Positions 1-11,850 of a stretch of DNA of 64,000 bases are shown here, in pieces. This DNA comes from Phyto melanocephala (lineage: Eukaryota > Arthropoda > Insecta > Diptera > Rhinophoridae), in NCBI GenBank assembly GCA_941918925.1, contig OW799234.1, positions 40,950,412-41,014,411 of the forward strand, written 5' to 3'. The notes under the pieces are model-generated. The model was not told the DNA's origin, made no database searches, and saw only the letters and a program-made list of their open reading frames with translations. Numbering within the stretch: position 1 is the stretch's first letter; every line of letters starts with the position of its first letter. The position numbers were made by a program, and so were the translations under genes.

Positions 1-332
1 AATCAATTTTTGAATACAGCCTCAAGGCTGATAATTGAGTTCGATGAAAAACCCGAGAACTTAAGGGCATTTATTGATTCATTGCAATTGGTCGATTCCA
101 TAAAAGATACACATAGACAGACTGCGGTATCTTTGATTAAGACCAAATTAAAAGGCAGTGCTGGAAATTTAATAGGGGAAAAGACAACTTTGTGGCCGAC
201 GCTTTGTCGCGCATAACAATTAATGAATTGAAGGCAATGAATTTTAAAAATGATACTATATTGAGAATGACGACAAGGTCAGTAAGTAGAAAGGCAGAAA
301 AAATTTCAAGGAAAGATAAAATTGAAAATTGA
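1..332 (+). pseudogene. Gypsy remnant: Gag fused to end of RNase H
   Basis: The frame open from the first base reads as Gypsy Gag (NTASRLIIEF, then SIKDTHRQTAVSLIKTKLKG). Near position 180 it switches to the end of the Pol RNase H domain (DNFVADALSRI) and stops at 330-332. Protease, RT and most of RNase H are absent, so a large internal deletion joined gag to pol. The Gag segment resembles the Gag of the minus-strand Gypsy element at 49.1-50.1 kb (NTASRLIPDF and IKDTYESIAVNLIKTKLKG), so it is a relative of that family. The element is cut by the window edge; no LTR is visible here. Non-functional. Confidence 0.8.
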
Positions 333-443
333 CATCAATTAAATGAGAATAAGAAGCCCAATATATATGTCCCAGTAAACAATACTGACGTCAGAAAATA
401 TTACAAATAAAAGATTACTCCGAAAAGATGTTACATGCGGGCT

Positions 444-615
444 TCAAAAAGTTGATTTCAACATACACACGGACAGAGCTTAATCGACTCCCCTATTCAT
501 AAGCTTTCAGAAAATATATACTTTATGGGGTCGGAAATGAAAATTGTAGAAATTTCACACGGAATGACAAACCTATATATACCCTTTTTCACTGTGTGAA
601 GGGTATAAAAATATA
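444..615 (-). mobile_element. DINE-1-like (Helentron-derived) repeat, 5' part
   Basis: This is the reverse complement of the first ~170 bases of the repeat that is complete at 36,271-37,028: the ATACCCTTCAC start, the block ending CCCCATAAAGTATATATTTT and the AGTCGATTAAGC block. The 3' end with the TTCGGC..GCCGAA hairpin is missing. The family resembles Drosophila INE-1/DINE-1 in its order of motifs. Confidence 0.75.
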
Positions 616-979
616 AATATGAAGAATTAAATCGAATAGAACTTTACATTTCTTCAACTGCAGTTTTATTTTTGTTAGAACAAAACGTAAAAAGCTATAA
701 TACACAAGATGACCGAATTAGAGATACAACCACAACAATGAATTGTAAAAACTTTCATGATGTCACAACACAGAGGTGAAAATTATTTGTGTGTGACATA
801 TTGAACGAGCAAATAACAACGAGCAAAAAAATAATCGGCTGTGCTAACGAGGTCATCTTATTTATTATTTTACAATGTTACTGTCTATTTTAATAGAATT
901 TCATTTGTGTTAATGTTCAAAACATGTTGTCATAATGGAAGAATTAAAAAAAATTTAATTTAATTAAAAATATAACTTT
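616..979. other. AT-rich interval, no gene seen
   Basis: No coding frame, repeat match or inverted repeat is recognisable here. It lies upstream of the decayed multi-exon gene and could hold its promoter, but no element supports that. Confidence 0.4.
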
Positions 980-1289
980 TCATTTATAAGTTCTTAAAAG
1001 AGGCTGGTAATAAAAGTGAAGTTTTAGAAAGGTAAGTAAGGGCTGCTTAATTTAATCATTTAATTTTTTATTGTTTAATGTTTAATTATTTTAGACAATA
1101 GCAGAGCTGCTATCATCAACAGATAATGGTATTACGATTAACAATTTTATTATAAAAACGAGTTTTTGTCCTCTGAATTAAGAGACAAATTTATTAATAT
1201 TATTTTGGAAAACACGTTTACCCGCGGAAAAACTTTGACCCCATCAGACTTTAATAAAATCGTAGAAGAAATATGCAGAAAGTTTTCTA

Positions 1290-1512
1290 GGTAGGTAGGT
1301 AAGGCTGGTGCAAAGTTACCCTCACACCTTCACTCGGAGACCATTACGGTCCATTGTGACGCCTTAATAGAGAGAAGAATAGAATAAGAATAGAAATATT
1401 TAGGATAGAAGAGAAAGAGAAGCAGACAATTCCAGAGTCTCCGGCGGGAATCGAACCCGCAACCCCCAAACAACTGACTTGACCTTTACTGACTAGTCCA
1501 CAGGGGCACTCA
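1290..1512 (-). mobile_element. tRNA-derived SINE, copy 1
   Basis: On the minus strand it begins GAGTGCCCCTGTGGACTAGT, carries a good pol III B box (GGTTCGATTCC) and ends in a (TACC)n tail. Imperfect 13-bp target duplications flank it: AGAAAGTTTTCTA at 1277-1289 and AGAAAGTTTCCTA at 1513-1525. It is inserted in an exon of the decayed gene around it. A second copy lies at 2857-3086 in the opposite direction. Confidence 0.88.
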
Positions 1513-2856
1513 AGAAAGTTTCCTAAGGAGCAGAAAGTTCCTGTAAGTATTTACATTGAACCTTTAAATTTAACTGCATATCCCAGTACAAATCAAACGA
1601 ACTTTCCAAATTTTATATCAAAACAAAAACTAAATTTTCGTTTTTTGTTTCATATATAACTACTCAATCACTCACTTGTTCGTTTTTTATTGGGACAGGC
1701 AGTTTAATTTTGAAAAAAAAAAATATTTTTGTATACAAAATTTAGAATCAGAGGGTACACATTTTAGTTTTTATAATCTTTTAAAATCAATGACACTAAA
1801 ATCTTTTTTAAATTGTAATTACCCAGGTAAAAATTATTTGTGTACGGTCTAATTTGTATGAAGAACAATTTGCCAAGAATAACAATTTAAGCGAAAAGTG
1901 GTCAAAATTTAAGGAGGACGTTATCAAATACTACTCAGTTAAACCTATAAACCAAAATTCTAGGGACCTACTGAAAAAAGCTTTAGAATCTAATAATCAA
2001 GGTAATGTCTGTCGTTTAATAAAAATTAGTTAGCGTTTTTTAATATCGATTTGTTTTATCTAGATTTTCAAAACAGCGTATTGTTAAATTTGTTGAATGC
2101 TGTTTGGGGGAAAGCCATACACAATTTTAGATGCTCAACAATATTTTATCGTTACAGTTAACACCATCAACAATATACAGTTAAAAATCAATGAGCTGAA
2201 AGAAAAATGCTTGTCACTGAAAAATACTTTGCAGCCATTTGTAATTATTGAAGGTTTGCAATCTGCTAAAAGTTTGTACACGTATTTTGATAAGACATTT
2301 TTAAAATTTTCATCGTTTTTGGAAGCTTCTGATTGTGCTTTTAAGCTTTTTTTTGTGCTTAATTTAAAATACCCCGATCCATGCGTTAAAGCATGGACAT
2401 TTGTAAAACAGTACTTTTATGAAATTTATATTTCTGAAGATATACATTCAGCTTCTTTAGCTAGTTTTTTAAATCACATGTTAATATGTTTAAGTTCAGA
2501 ATGTTAAAGTGTTTCAAGTGCAAAAAAGCTTTCAACATATCGACGAATTTATACATCATCTCAAATTTGTTCATTTCTTAACAAACTCTGATCCGAAAAA
2601 TTGTGGTATAACAAATTGTAAAGCAATTTTTTCAAGATTTAGTTCTCTTAAATGCCACCTCTTTAAACATAAAAAAAATTATACCAGACCCACACAAAAA
2701 AACGAAGACAAAAATATTACACAATATTTAAATGAACAACAAGAATTGACTGCACCCGGTTGCTTTAATAAAAATGCAAGTTCCGTTTAAAAACTGTACA
2801 AGTGAATTTAAATTTATAAAATATTTTAAAAATGCTGGGTTGTTTAAAGAATGCGA

Positions 2857-3086
2857 GAGTGCCCCTGTGGACTAGTCAGTAAAGGACAAGTCAGTTGTTT
2901 GGGGGTTGCGAGTTCGACTCCCGCCGGAGACTCTGGAATTGTCTGCTTCTCTTTCTCTTCTATCCTAAATATTTCTATTTTTATTCTATTCTTCTCTCTA
3001 TTAAGGCGTCACAATGGGCCATAATGGTCTCCGAGTGAAGGTGTGAGGGTAACTTTGCACCAGCCTTACCTACCTACCTACCTACC
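2857..3086 (+). mobile_element. tRNA-derived SINE, copy 2
   Basis: Same family as the copy at 1290-1512. An A-box-like stretch lies near 2867-2880 and the B box GTTCGACTC at 2912-2920; the 3' tail is (ACCT)n at about 3066-3086. A perfect 13-bp target duplication TTAAAGAATGCGA lies at 2844-2856 and 3087-3099. It splits a coding stretch that otherwise reads on across the insertion. Confidence 0.9.
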
Positions 3087-4717
3087 TTAAAGAATGCGAA
3101 GTAGTTATTATAAGTAATGAAATAGATGAAATCGTTGTGATGGGAAATCCAACTTTGGGTCCAAAAAAAAAAATTTTTGCATATTATGCCTTTGGATTTC
3201 AAAAAAAAAATTTTTTTGAGCTACCTAATGTACTTAGCACCGTAGAACAAAATATAAAAGCGTTGAGAGAAAAAAAGTCAATATGCAATATCATAAATGC
3301 GGAAGTCATGCAAAAATATTCCTACTGCTCAGAAATAGTAATTGTGTATAATTTATACTTTGACGATTTTCAAGTTAATAACGCTTTAGGAACACATACC
3401 CACTCAATATGCGCTTGCTATTACAACTTTCCAACAACAATTCCTCAGTTTGCGCAATCAAAGCTGGATTTTATATTTCCCGCTGTTTTTTGCTCCAGTG
3501 AATATTTAAAAACTTTTGGGCCTGAAATATGTTTTAAACCACTAGTTAAAGTTTTTAATGTCTTTAATTGATACTGGTGTTATAACTCTGCTTTCTTTAA
3601 ATAGTCGAAAACGTCTTTTTCTTTATGGTGAATTTCAAGTAGCTAATAGATCTCCTGACATAACAATGAATTATATTAAAAACCAACGTTTTAAAATGAC
3701 TGCAAGTGAAATGATATGTTTTGTAACATATCTTCCCCTAATGATCGGAGATTTGGTTCCGGTAGAAAATAAACATTGGAATCTTGTAATAGTGCTTTCT
3801 AAAATAATAGATCTTTTGATGGAAATTGATTTTTGTAATGAAAAACTTGAAAAGTTGGATGAACTTGCAAGAGAACATCATACTTTATATTTATATGGCA
3901 ACTTAAAACCTAAGCATAATTTTTTGACTCACTATAAAAGAGCTATTTCGAAATGCGGACCTTTAAAATATATGTGGGCTATGCGATTCGAATCTAAGCA
4001 TAAAGAAATGAAAATTTATGCCCATGGCATTATATCGCAAAAAACATAGAAAAAACAATTGCAAAAAAGTATTCATTTAAATTTTCTGATTTACTTCTTA
4101 AATATAAAGATGGGTTTTCAGATTTGTTCAGCAATTCCACTTTTGTGATAAAAGATATAAGTTATATAAAAAGCAACGAAAGCATAACGTACAAAAATAT
4201 AACTTATAAGAAAAATATCATTTTATGTATAAAAAAGGGTGATGAAATTAATATATTTAAATATAAGTTTTGTATTAAAAATGATTCAAAAATTTTTGTA
4301 GTATGTAGTAGTGTGGAAGTGGCAGAGTTTAGCGACCACTTTTTTCCTTATGAAGTATTAAATACTAAAAATAATTTAATGTATGTCATTGATATTGACT
4401 CCTTTACTTCAAAACCTTCAAATATAACATATCGTCGTTCTCAAATTTTTGTGTTCTATAGGTATATGTTTTATGTGTCACATGTAACACAATAACTTGC
4501 GAACGACGATATGCTAACAATGGAAAAATGTATGTTAGATATCAAAGTTTGTAACCTTTTGTTTATAGATTAAAAAAATTAAAAAAAATTAAATTAATTA
4601 TTTCAAATTAGAATGAGACTGAATATCGTTAAGTTTGTGGAATAAAACTAAATAAATATGTATATTTTTTATTAAAAAAAATAAAAAATAAAAACATTTT
4701 TTATTTCTAAAATTTTT

Positions 4718-4930
4718 AAACGCATCCAGTAAAAAACCAAACAAACGTTTAGTTATTCAAAAACTAAACGCATCCAGTAAAAAATCAAATAAACGTTTAG
4801 TTATTCAAAAACTAAACGCATCCAGTAAAAAACCAAACAAACGTTTAGTTATTCAAAAACTGAACGCATCTAATAGAAAACCAAACAAACGTTTAGTTAT
4901 TTAAAAACTAAACGCATCCAATAGAAAACC
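4718..4930. repeat. 48-bp minisatellite with a hairpin in each unit
   Basis: About four and a half units of 48 bp beginning AAACGCATCCAGTAAAAAAC. Each unit junction holds CGTTTAGTT, a 7-base loop and AACTAAACG, a perfect 9-bp stem. It lies just downstream of the decayed multi-exon gene. Confidence 0.9.
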
Positions 4931-5085
4931 ATCTCATATAAAATACGTACATACATATAAAAAACATACATATATATATAAAAACATCCCATTACAAAAT
5001 TTTAAATTGAGTTTACGTATGTAAACAATTACAAAAATAAAAAAAAAATATTAATAAAAACAAAAAATAAAAAAAAATTAAAAAA

Positions 5086-5135
5086 CAAGTAATACTACAT
5101 TTGGCTGTGCCGAATCTTTTATACTCACCACGAAT
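5086..5135 (-). mobile_element. DINE-1-like 3' terminus fragment
   Basis: Reverse complement of the family's 3' end: CAAGTAATACTACATTTGGC, with the GGC..GCC hairpin and the following TATAC. Everything upstream of the terminus is missing. Beyond it, 5165-5232 holds a CCCGGGA / CCCGGGATCCCG cluster resembling the one at 12,047-12,110. Confidence 0.65.
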
Positions 5136-5323
5136 TTTCCGTTCTTTTATAGATAGGGGTTTTTTTTCCCGACAACTTTTGTTTCCCGGGAATGCTAGAT
5201 TTATTTTTTAATATCCCGGGATCCCGCCGCAAAACAAATATAAAGTTTTTTATTAATAAAAAACTTTTTATAACAAACTTAAATTAAAAATATAAATTGA
5301 GTACAAATATTTTTTATTGAAAA

Positions 5324-5813
5324 CAAGCAACAGTGCTATATTCGGCCGTGCCGAATTTTATATACCCTTCAGAACGTGTAGTCATGTAATAACAACTGTT
5401 TGTATCACCATTCATCTCATATAAAATACGTACATATGTATATACTGGTTAGAATAAATGTGGCATCGAATCCCAGCTGAGCAAAAAAAAAAATTATTTT
5501 ATTTTATTTAATATATTATTTATATTTTTTCTTTAAATTTTTTTTTTAATTTTTTTTGTAATTTTTTTTATTATTTTTTTTTTATTTTTAATATATATAT
5601 TTTTTTTATTATTAATATATTTTTTTTGGTATGTTTTTTAACATGTATTTATGTATGTATGTTGTTGTAATTGTGTAAAAAACGAGGTGGTCGTGGTTTT
5701 TTGCTCATATCCAGAAAATATATACTCTATGGGGTCGGAAATGAAAATTGTAGAAATTACAAACGGAATGACAAAGCTATATATACCCTTGTGCACCACA
5801 GGTGAAGGGTATA
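5324..5813 (-). mobile_element. DINE-1-like repeat, both ends present
   Basis: Read on the minus strand it runs from ATACCCTTCACCTGTGGTGC to the hairpin and terminal CTTG (here GCTTG). The middle is shortened and T-rich. The right-hand part was caught up in the tandem duplication that created the copies at 6190-6434, 10,095-10,158 and 10,535-10,780. Confidence 0.75.
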
Positions 5814-6810
5814 AAAATATTATTCTCTAGATACGAGAACAAATATAAGCACAAAAACAAAAATACAGGTACTTCAGCTATGAGATCAAAAATAAAATCA
5901 TTCAATTTCAATATAGGCTTGCCAGACGTACTTTTTTCAGCAGTACACGTACTTTTTTTTCATCAATGTACTGCTGTCTGCATAACATCTAAAAAAGTAC
6001 GCTAAAGTACTTTTTTTAGCCTTTTGTACTTTTTTTCTGTGCTTAACGTTTCAAGTATTTTTTTTTTTAGTGTAGAAAAAAAAAGTTCTTTGAAACACCC
6101 AGTAAAAATATCTACAATGGCGATTGAGGGTACAAGTACATTGAAGGCTTTGGCTAGAAATTTAGATTGTTTCCTAACATTATATAAGTATATATTATAT
6201 ATTTTTAATATATATTTTTTTTTATTATTAATATATTTTTTTTGGTATGTTTTTTAACATGTATTTATGTATGTATGTTGTTGTTGTAATTGTGTAAAAA
6301 ACGAGGTGGTCGTGGTTTTTTGCTCATATCCAGAAAATATATACTCTATGGGGTCGGAAATGAAAATTGTAGAAATTACAAACGGAATGACAAAGCTATA
6401 TATACCCTTGTGCACCACAGGTGAAGGGTATAAAAATATTATTCTCTAGATACGAGAACAAATATAAGCACAAAAACAAAAATACAGGTACTTCAGCTAT
6501 GAGATCAAAAATAAAATCATTCAATTTCAATATAGGCTTGCCAGACGTACTTTTTTCAGCAGTACACGTACTTTTTTTCATCAATGTACTGCTGTCTGCA
6601 TAACATCTAAAAAAGTACGCTAAAGTACTTTTTTTAGCCTTTTGTACTTTTTTTCTGTGCTTAACGTTTCAAGTATTTTTTTTTTTAGTGTAGAAAAAAA
6701 AAGTTCTTTGAAACACCCAATAAAAATATCTACAATGGCGATTGAGGGTACAAGTACATTGAAGGCTTTGGCTAGAAATTTAGATTGTTTCCTAACATTA
6801 TATAAGTAGA
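5585..6810 (+). repeat. 619-bp tandem duplication of hAT 5' end plus flank
   Basis: Two head-to-tail units (about 5585-6187 and 6190-6810; equivalent landmarks 619 bp apart). Each holds the 5' half of a DINE, host flank, the hAT target site TTTCAATA and the first ~275 bp of hAT, so the hAT 5' terminus occurs at 5914 and again near 6533. Short ORFs in the units are translations of repeat sequence, not genes. Confidence 0.85.
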
Positions 6811-7075
6811 AAAGCAGAGCTACTGCTGGCGTTTTGCTATACTTATTAAACTTTTGGTTACAAGCTAAATTTAAAGCCAAAGCCTTCGATATACTTCCAC
6901 TCTGAATTAAAACAAAACGAATGTCAAACATTTTACCAGAGTGATTTATGTGAAGTTTTTTAAAGTTATTGTAAAATATCGTGCTGTTTTAAATATTTTA
7001 ATTAAATTCTGATATTAGGTAAGTAATATTTATTTAGTCTTTATTGATCTGTAATACAATGTACTACTTTTAGGC

Positions 7076-9021
7076 ATGGAAACAGAGGAAACTATTTCTG
7101 ATGAATCGCTTGTATGTAGCTCAAGCTCAGAAGTTGAGGAAGTAAATTATAAATCACCTGGAAAAAAAATACCAAAATTGTAAAAAGACGAAAAAACAAA
7201 TTCAATGACATCTGGAAAAACAATTTTAGTTGGATTGCTAGGACAAATGATAATACTATGGCTAAGTGTATGGCATGTGGATTTGTATTTTCTATTGCTT
7301 ATGGTGGTTTAGCCGATGTTAAACGACACATGAAAACAACACAGCATATGCGAAACTTGGAAAGCAGCCAACAAAAATCCGTAAGTGTCTTCTTAAATCG
7401 TAATTGTAATAAGCAAACAGAAGCGAGACAGTCTAGTGCAGCAGCAGAAGCCGCTTTTTCTTATCACACAGTAGTACACAGCCACAGTTACCAATCGGCG
7501 GATTGCACCAGCAAACTACTCAAACAGATATTTCCAATGTGGCCTCAAACTTTACATGTGGTAAAACCAAAATGTCTAAAATTGTAACTAACATTTTGGC
7601 AAAATATTCAATAAAATCACTGTTGAAGGACTTAGACAATTCTCACCATTTTCAATATCGACCGACGCTTCGAATAAAGGTAATATTAAAACGTTTCCAA
7701 TAGTGCTGAGATATTTTAGTAAAGAAACAGGAGTCAACACAAAACTTTTGAGTTTCTACAACTCTGAATCTGAAATGTCAATAGACATAGCAAATTCATT
7801 AAAATCAAAATTGGAATTTCAAAATCTCAGTTTGGCAAATGTAACAAGCTTCTGCGCAGACAACGCAAATGTAAATTTTGGCTCTAAGAAAAGTGTATAT
7901 GTTGAGCTTAAAAAAAGCAACCCTGATATTATTGGCATTGGATGTTTGTGTCATGTCCTTAACAATTCTTTTAAAAACGCTATAAAAATTTTAAAATTTT
8001 ATTTAGAAACTATAATAATAAAAGTTTTTAATTAATTTTCGAGCTCAACGAAGAAGACTGCAGCACTCAAGCAAATGTTTGAATTTTGTGAACTAGAGTG
8101 GTCTGAAATGCTTCGTCACGTACCAACTCGTTGGCTTACTCTAACACCTGCAGTAGAAAGACTTTTAAAAAATTATCCGGCCATAAAAGCTTACTTTTTG
8201 TCTCAAGATAATTGTCCACCTGTCTTAAGCCAATTTTTTGAAAATGAACTTTCTGAAGCCTATTTGGGATTGGTTCACAACATGGGAGTTCCATTTTATT
8301 ATCTATAAAAAAATTGGAAGAAGATCACACTCTAGTTATCATCGACTTGTTCCAGATAGTTAGCCAGCTGTACAAAAAATTTGAGCAACAAATAAATGAA
8401 CAATTTTATGGTTTCTTGGCTGAAACTATATGTAGCAACAGTGATGATCAAAGGGAGATTTCTTTGTTCAAAAAACGTTCACAAGAATTTCTTTTGTATA
8501 TAAATAATTACATCAAAGACCGTTTTACACCAACAAATAATAATTTTGAAAAACTTTCTGTTTTTAATCTAAATTCGAGCATTTCATTTCATAATTTTAC
8601 AGAAGTTATTCAATCATTTTCTATAAAAAACATTGACATGGACCAACTGTTCGATGAATTCGTTTATTTAAAAGCTTTTGCAGAAAAGGTTTCAAAAGAA
8701 AAAACTGTAGAGGAAAAATGAATGGAGTTTTTAAATAGTGGATCATTTCCAAATTTGAAACAAATTTGTATGTTTATATTTTCTATACCGCATTCAAATG
8801 CAGCAACTGAGAGAATATTTAGCTTAATGTTTTCCTTTTGGAGAAAGGAAAGAAACAAGCTTCTAATTGAAAATTTAGAATGTGAATTATTAATGAAAAC
8901 TAATTTTAATTATACATGCGTCGAGTTTTTCAATTTTCTAAAAACTGAAAATGGCAAAAACGGTATTGTGAATCACATTCAAAAAAATTACAAATATTTG
9001 TTAAAATTTTTAATTGTTTAA
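7076..9021 (+). pseudogene. hAT transposase, broken
   Basis: The start ATG at 7076 follows a likely 5'UTR intron (donor GTAAGT at 7019, acceptor ending 7073). N-terminal acidic/serine-rich stretch, then a BED-type zinc finger (CMACGF...HMKTTQH, 7267-7347). The catalytic triad candidates can be seen: D in ISTDASNKG (near 7660), D in SFCADNANVNFG (near 7855), and E in AATERIFS (near 8810) inside the hAT C-terminal dimerisation region. At least six frameshifts or stops divide it (near 7183, 7530-7590, 7690, 8035, 8308 and 8721). It would cut and paste the hAT element carrying it if intact. Family closely resembles insect/vertebrate ZBED-like hAT transposases. Non-functional here. Confidence 0.85.
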
Positions 9022-9109
9022 AAATAAAATATAGTTATTTGATAATTATATTAACGACCCGAAACGGAATGTTCAAAAAACATGTGATTTTAAGTATTTA
9101 AAATATTTA

Positions 9110-9862
9110 CAGTAACCGACAAATGTCTACATACGACTACATTGAAGATGTAATTCGTTAACAAGAAAGTTAACAATAAAAGACCAAATTACTACAAACA
9201 AGTTCTTTTGCAAAAAGTGCTGTTTAGATAATTTATCAAGCCTTAATTAAGGCATAATGGCGCCCAGATTGATTAAATATTGAATCTGCTACGAGCAAAA
9301 ATTTTATTTTTTTATATACAGTAAAATAATTGACATTTTTTTACCTCCAATTCTTTTGACCACAAATTTTTTTGTAATCAATGCAAATGTTTAATTATTT
9401 TTATATCTCATTACTATACACTTAGGGTTACTAAAATTAATAAACAATAAAATCCTTTCTTTCAAAAAAATTGGTGGCTAAAAGAATTGGAGGTCAAAAA
9501 ATGCCGATTATTTTACTATATTTTAAAACTTTTAATTAATATAAATTATTTTAATATAAACTATTGGACCATTTTTTAAATTTTAAATGTTAAAACTTGG
9601 AAAAAATCGACTTAGAAATATTTTTAAACATTTCTTAAAAAATGCTCTTTCAATAATTTCAATTTTCGTTTCAACCCTCGTAGCAGATTTAACATTTAAT
9701 CAATCTGGGCGCCATTAAGCTTTAATTAAGGCTTGATAAATTATCTCAACAGCACTTTTTGCAAAAGAACTTGTTTGTAGTAATTTGGTCTTTTATTGTT
9801 AACTTTCTTGTTAACGAATTACATCTTCAATGTAGTCGTATGTAACCATTTGTCGGCCACTG
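9110..9862. mobile_element. Palindromic foldback element/MITE inside hAT
   Basis: Ends CAGTAACCGACAAATG and CATTTGTCGGCCACTG are inverted, and the inverted match continues for at least ~180 bp (9110-9290 against 9672-9862), then resumes inside (an AGAATTGGAGGTCAAAAA block against its complement near 9340). Flanks are TA on both sides, and in fact a longer direct repeat TATTTA (9104-9109, 9863-9868). No coding sequence. CAGT ends and TA flanks suggest a Tc1/mariner-derived foldback, but the superfamily is not certain. Confidence 0.8.
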
Positions 9863-10094
9863 TATTTAAAAATATTTAATTTAATTTTATTATAAAAAAA
9901 ATGAATTTGAAAAGACCTGACTAATTTTAAGTTATTACTTATTCTTATTTACGATCTCATTTTTATGATCTTTGTTGAATAAATTGTTATTTTATGTTAT
10001 TTAATGAATTTTCAAAACTTTGTAAAAAAAAAAAACTTTTTTTCTTAAAGGTAAATAATATTTACGATCTCATTTTTATGTTCATTTTTATGTT

Positions 10095-11850
10095 TATGAA
10101 ATTACAAACGGAATGACAAAGCTATATATACCCTTGTGCACCACAGGTGAAGGGTATAAAAATATTATTCTCTAGATACGAGAACAAATATAAGCACAAA
10201 AACAAAAATACAGGTACTTCAGCTATGAGATCAAAAATAAAATCATTCAATTTCAATATAGGCTTGCCAGACGTACTTTTTTCAGCAGTACACGTACTTT
10301 TTTTTCATCAATGTACTGCTGTCTGCATAACATCTAAAAAAGTACGCTAAAGTACTTTTTTTAGCCTTTTGTACTTTTTTTCTGTGCTTAACGTTTCAAG
10401 TATTTTTTTTTTTAGTGTAGAAAAAAAAAGTTCTTTGAAACACCCAGTAAAAATATCTACAATGGCGATTGAGGGTACAAGTACATTGAAGGCTTTGGCT
10501 AGAAATTTAGATTGTTTCCTAACATTATATAAGTATATATTATATATTTTTAATATATATTTTTTTTTATTATTAATATATTTTTTTTGGTATGTTTTTT
10601 AACATGTATTTATGTATGTATGTTGTTGTTGTAATTGTGTAAAAAACGAGGTGGTCGTGGTTTTTTGCTCATATCCAGAAAATATATACTCTATGGGGTC
10701 GGAAATGAAAATTGTAGAAATTACAAACGGAATGACAAAGCTATATATACCCTTGTGCACCACAGGTGAAGGGTATAAAAATATTATTCTCTAGATACGA
10801 GAACAAATATAAGCACAAAAACAAAAATACAGGTACTTCAGCTATGAGATCAAAAATAAAATCATTCAATTTCAATATAGGCTTGCCAGACGTACTTTTT
10901 TCAGCAGTACACGTACTTTTTTTTCATCAATGTACTGCTGTCTGCATAACATCTAAAAAAGTACGCTAAAGTACTTTTTTTAGCCTTTTGTACTTTTTTT
11001 CTGTGCTTAACGTTTCAAGTATTTTTTTTTTTAGTGTAGAAAAAAAAAGTTCTTTGAAACACCCAATAAAAATATCTACAATGGCGATTGAGGGTACAAG
11101 TACATTGAAGGCTTTGGCTAGAAATTTAGATTGTTTCCTAACATTATATAAGTAGAAAAGCAGAGCTACTGCTGGCGTTTTGCTATACTTATTAAACTTT
11201 TGGTTACAAGCTAAATTTAAAGCCAAAGCCTTCGATATACTTCCACCAAAAAATTGGTGGCTAAAAGAATTGGAGGTCAAAAAATGCCGATTATTTTACT
11301 ATATTTTAAAACTTTTAATTAATATAAATTATTTTAATATAAACTATTGGACCATTTTTTAAATTTTAAATGTTAAAACTTGGAAAAAATTTTAAACATT
11401 TCTTAAAAAATGCTCTTTCAATAATTTCAATTTTCGTTTCAACCCTCGTAGCAGATTTAACATTTAATCAATCTGGGCGCCATTAAGCTTTAATTAAGGC
11501 TTGATAAATTATCTCAACAGCACTTTTTGCAAAAGAACTTGTTTGTAGTAATTTGGTCTTTTATTGTTAACTTTCTTGTTAACGAATTACATCTTCAATG
11601 TAGTCGTATGTAACCATTTGTCGGCCACTGTATTTAAAAATATTTAATTTAATTTTATTATAAAAAAAATGAATTTGAAAAGACCTGACTAATTTTAAGT
11701 TATTACTTATTCTTATTTACGATCTCATTTTTATGATCTTTGTTGAATAAATTGTTATTTTATGTTATTTAATGAATTTTCAAAACTTTGTAAAAAAAAA
11801 AAAACTTTTTTTCTTAAAGGTAAATAATATTTACGATCTCATTTTTATGT
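10095..11850 (+). repeat. Second copy of the 4.35-kb tandem duplication, internally deleted
   Basis: 10,095-11,246 repeats 5755-6903 (offset 4345 bp, including the 619-bp dimer). 11,247-11,850 repeats 9467-10,085 (offset 1780 bp). The simplest reading is a head-to-tail duplication of about 5755-10,095 followed by loss of about 2565 bp, covering the transposase gene, from the second copy. Only the right half of the foldback element remains in this copy (11,247 to about 11,635). Confidence 0.8.

Larger units (their letters stand above)
980..4495 (+). pseudogene. Decayed multi-exon gene of unrecognised C2H2-containing, transposase-like family
   Basis: Coding pieces separated by plausible introns: donors at 1032 (GGTAAGT), 1543 (GTAAGT) and 2002 (GGTAATG), acceptors ending at 1094, 1826 and 2063. 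Pieces include an early exon with SSELRDKFINIILENTFTRG, a segment at 2097-2507 with LQPFVIIEGLQSAKSL, C2H2-type fingers at 2509-2840 (CGITNCKAIF, then H-x3-H), and a C-terminal region at 3137-4495. The stretch LKPKHNFLTHYKRAISKCGP followed by MRFESKHKEMK recalls the shape of a region in CACTA/KDZ-type transposases; that is weak inference. Frameshifts and stops break the frame, and two SINEs sit in the coding sequence. I do not recognise the family; domain order suggests a mobile-element or repeat-derived protein. No terminal repeats were identified. Confidence 0.5.

Noticed and set aside
2857..2940. tRNA gene
   Set aside because: B box present, but the cloverleaf is poor and the sequence continues into a SINE body with tail and target duplications.
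4718..4930. CRISPR-like array
   Set aside because: Units are contiguous 48-bp repeats without variable spacers, in an animal genome.
5802..6603. Frames such as MKGIKILFSRYENKYKHKNK repeated four times in 5.8-11 kb
   Set aside because: They are translations of DINE end, host flank and hAT 5' terminus copied by tandem duplication, with no protein-like constraint.
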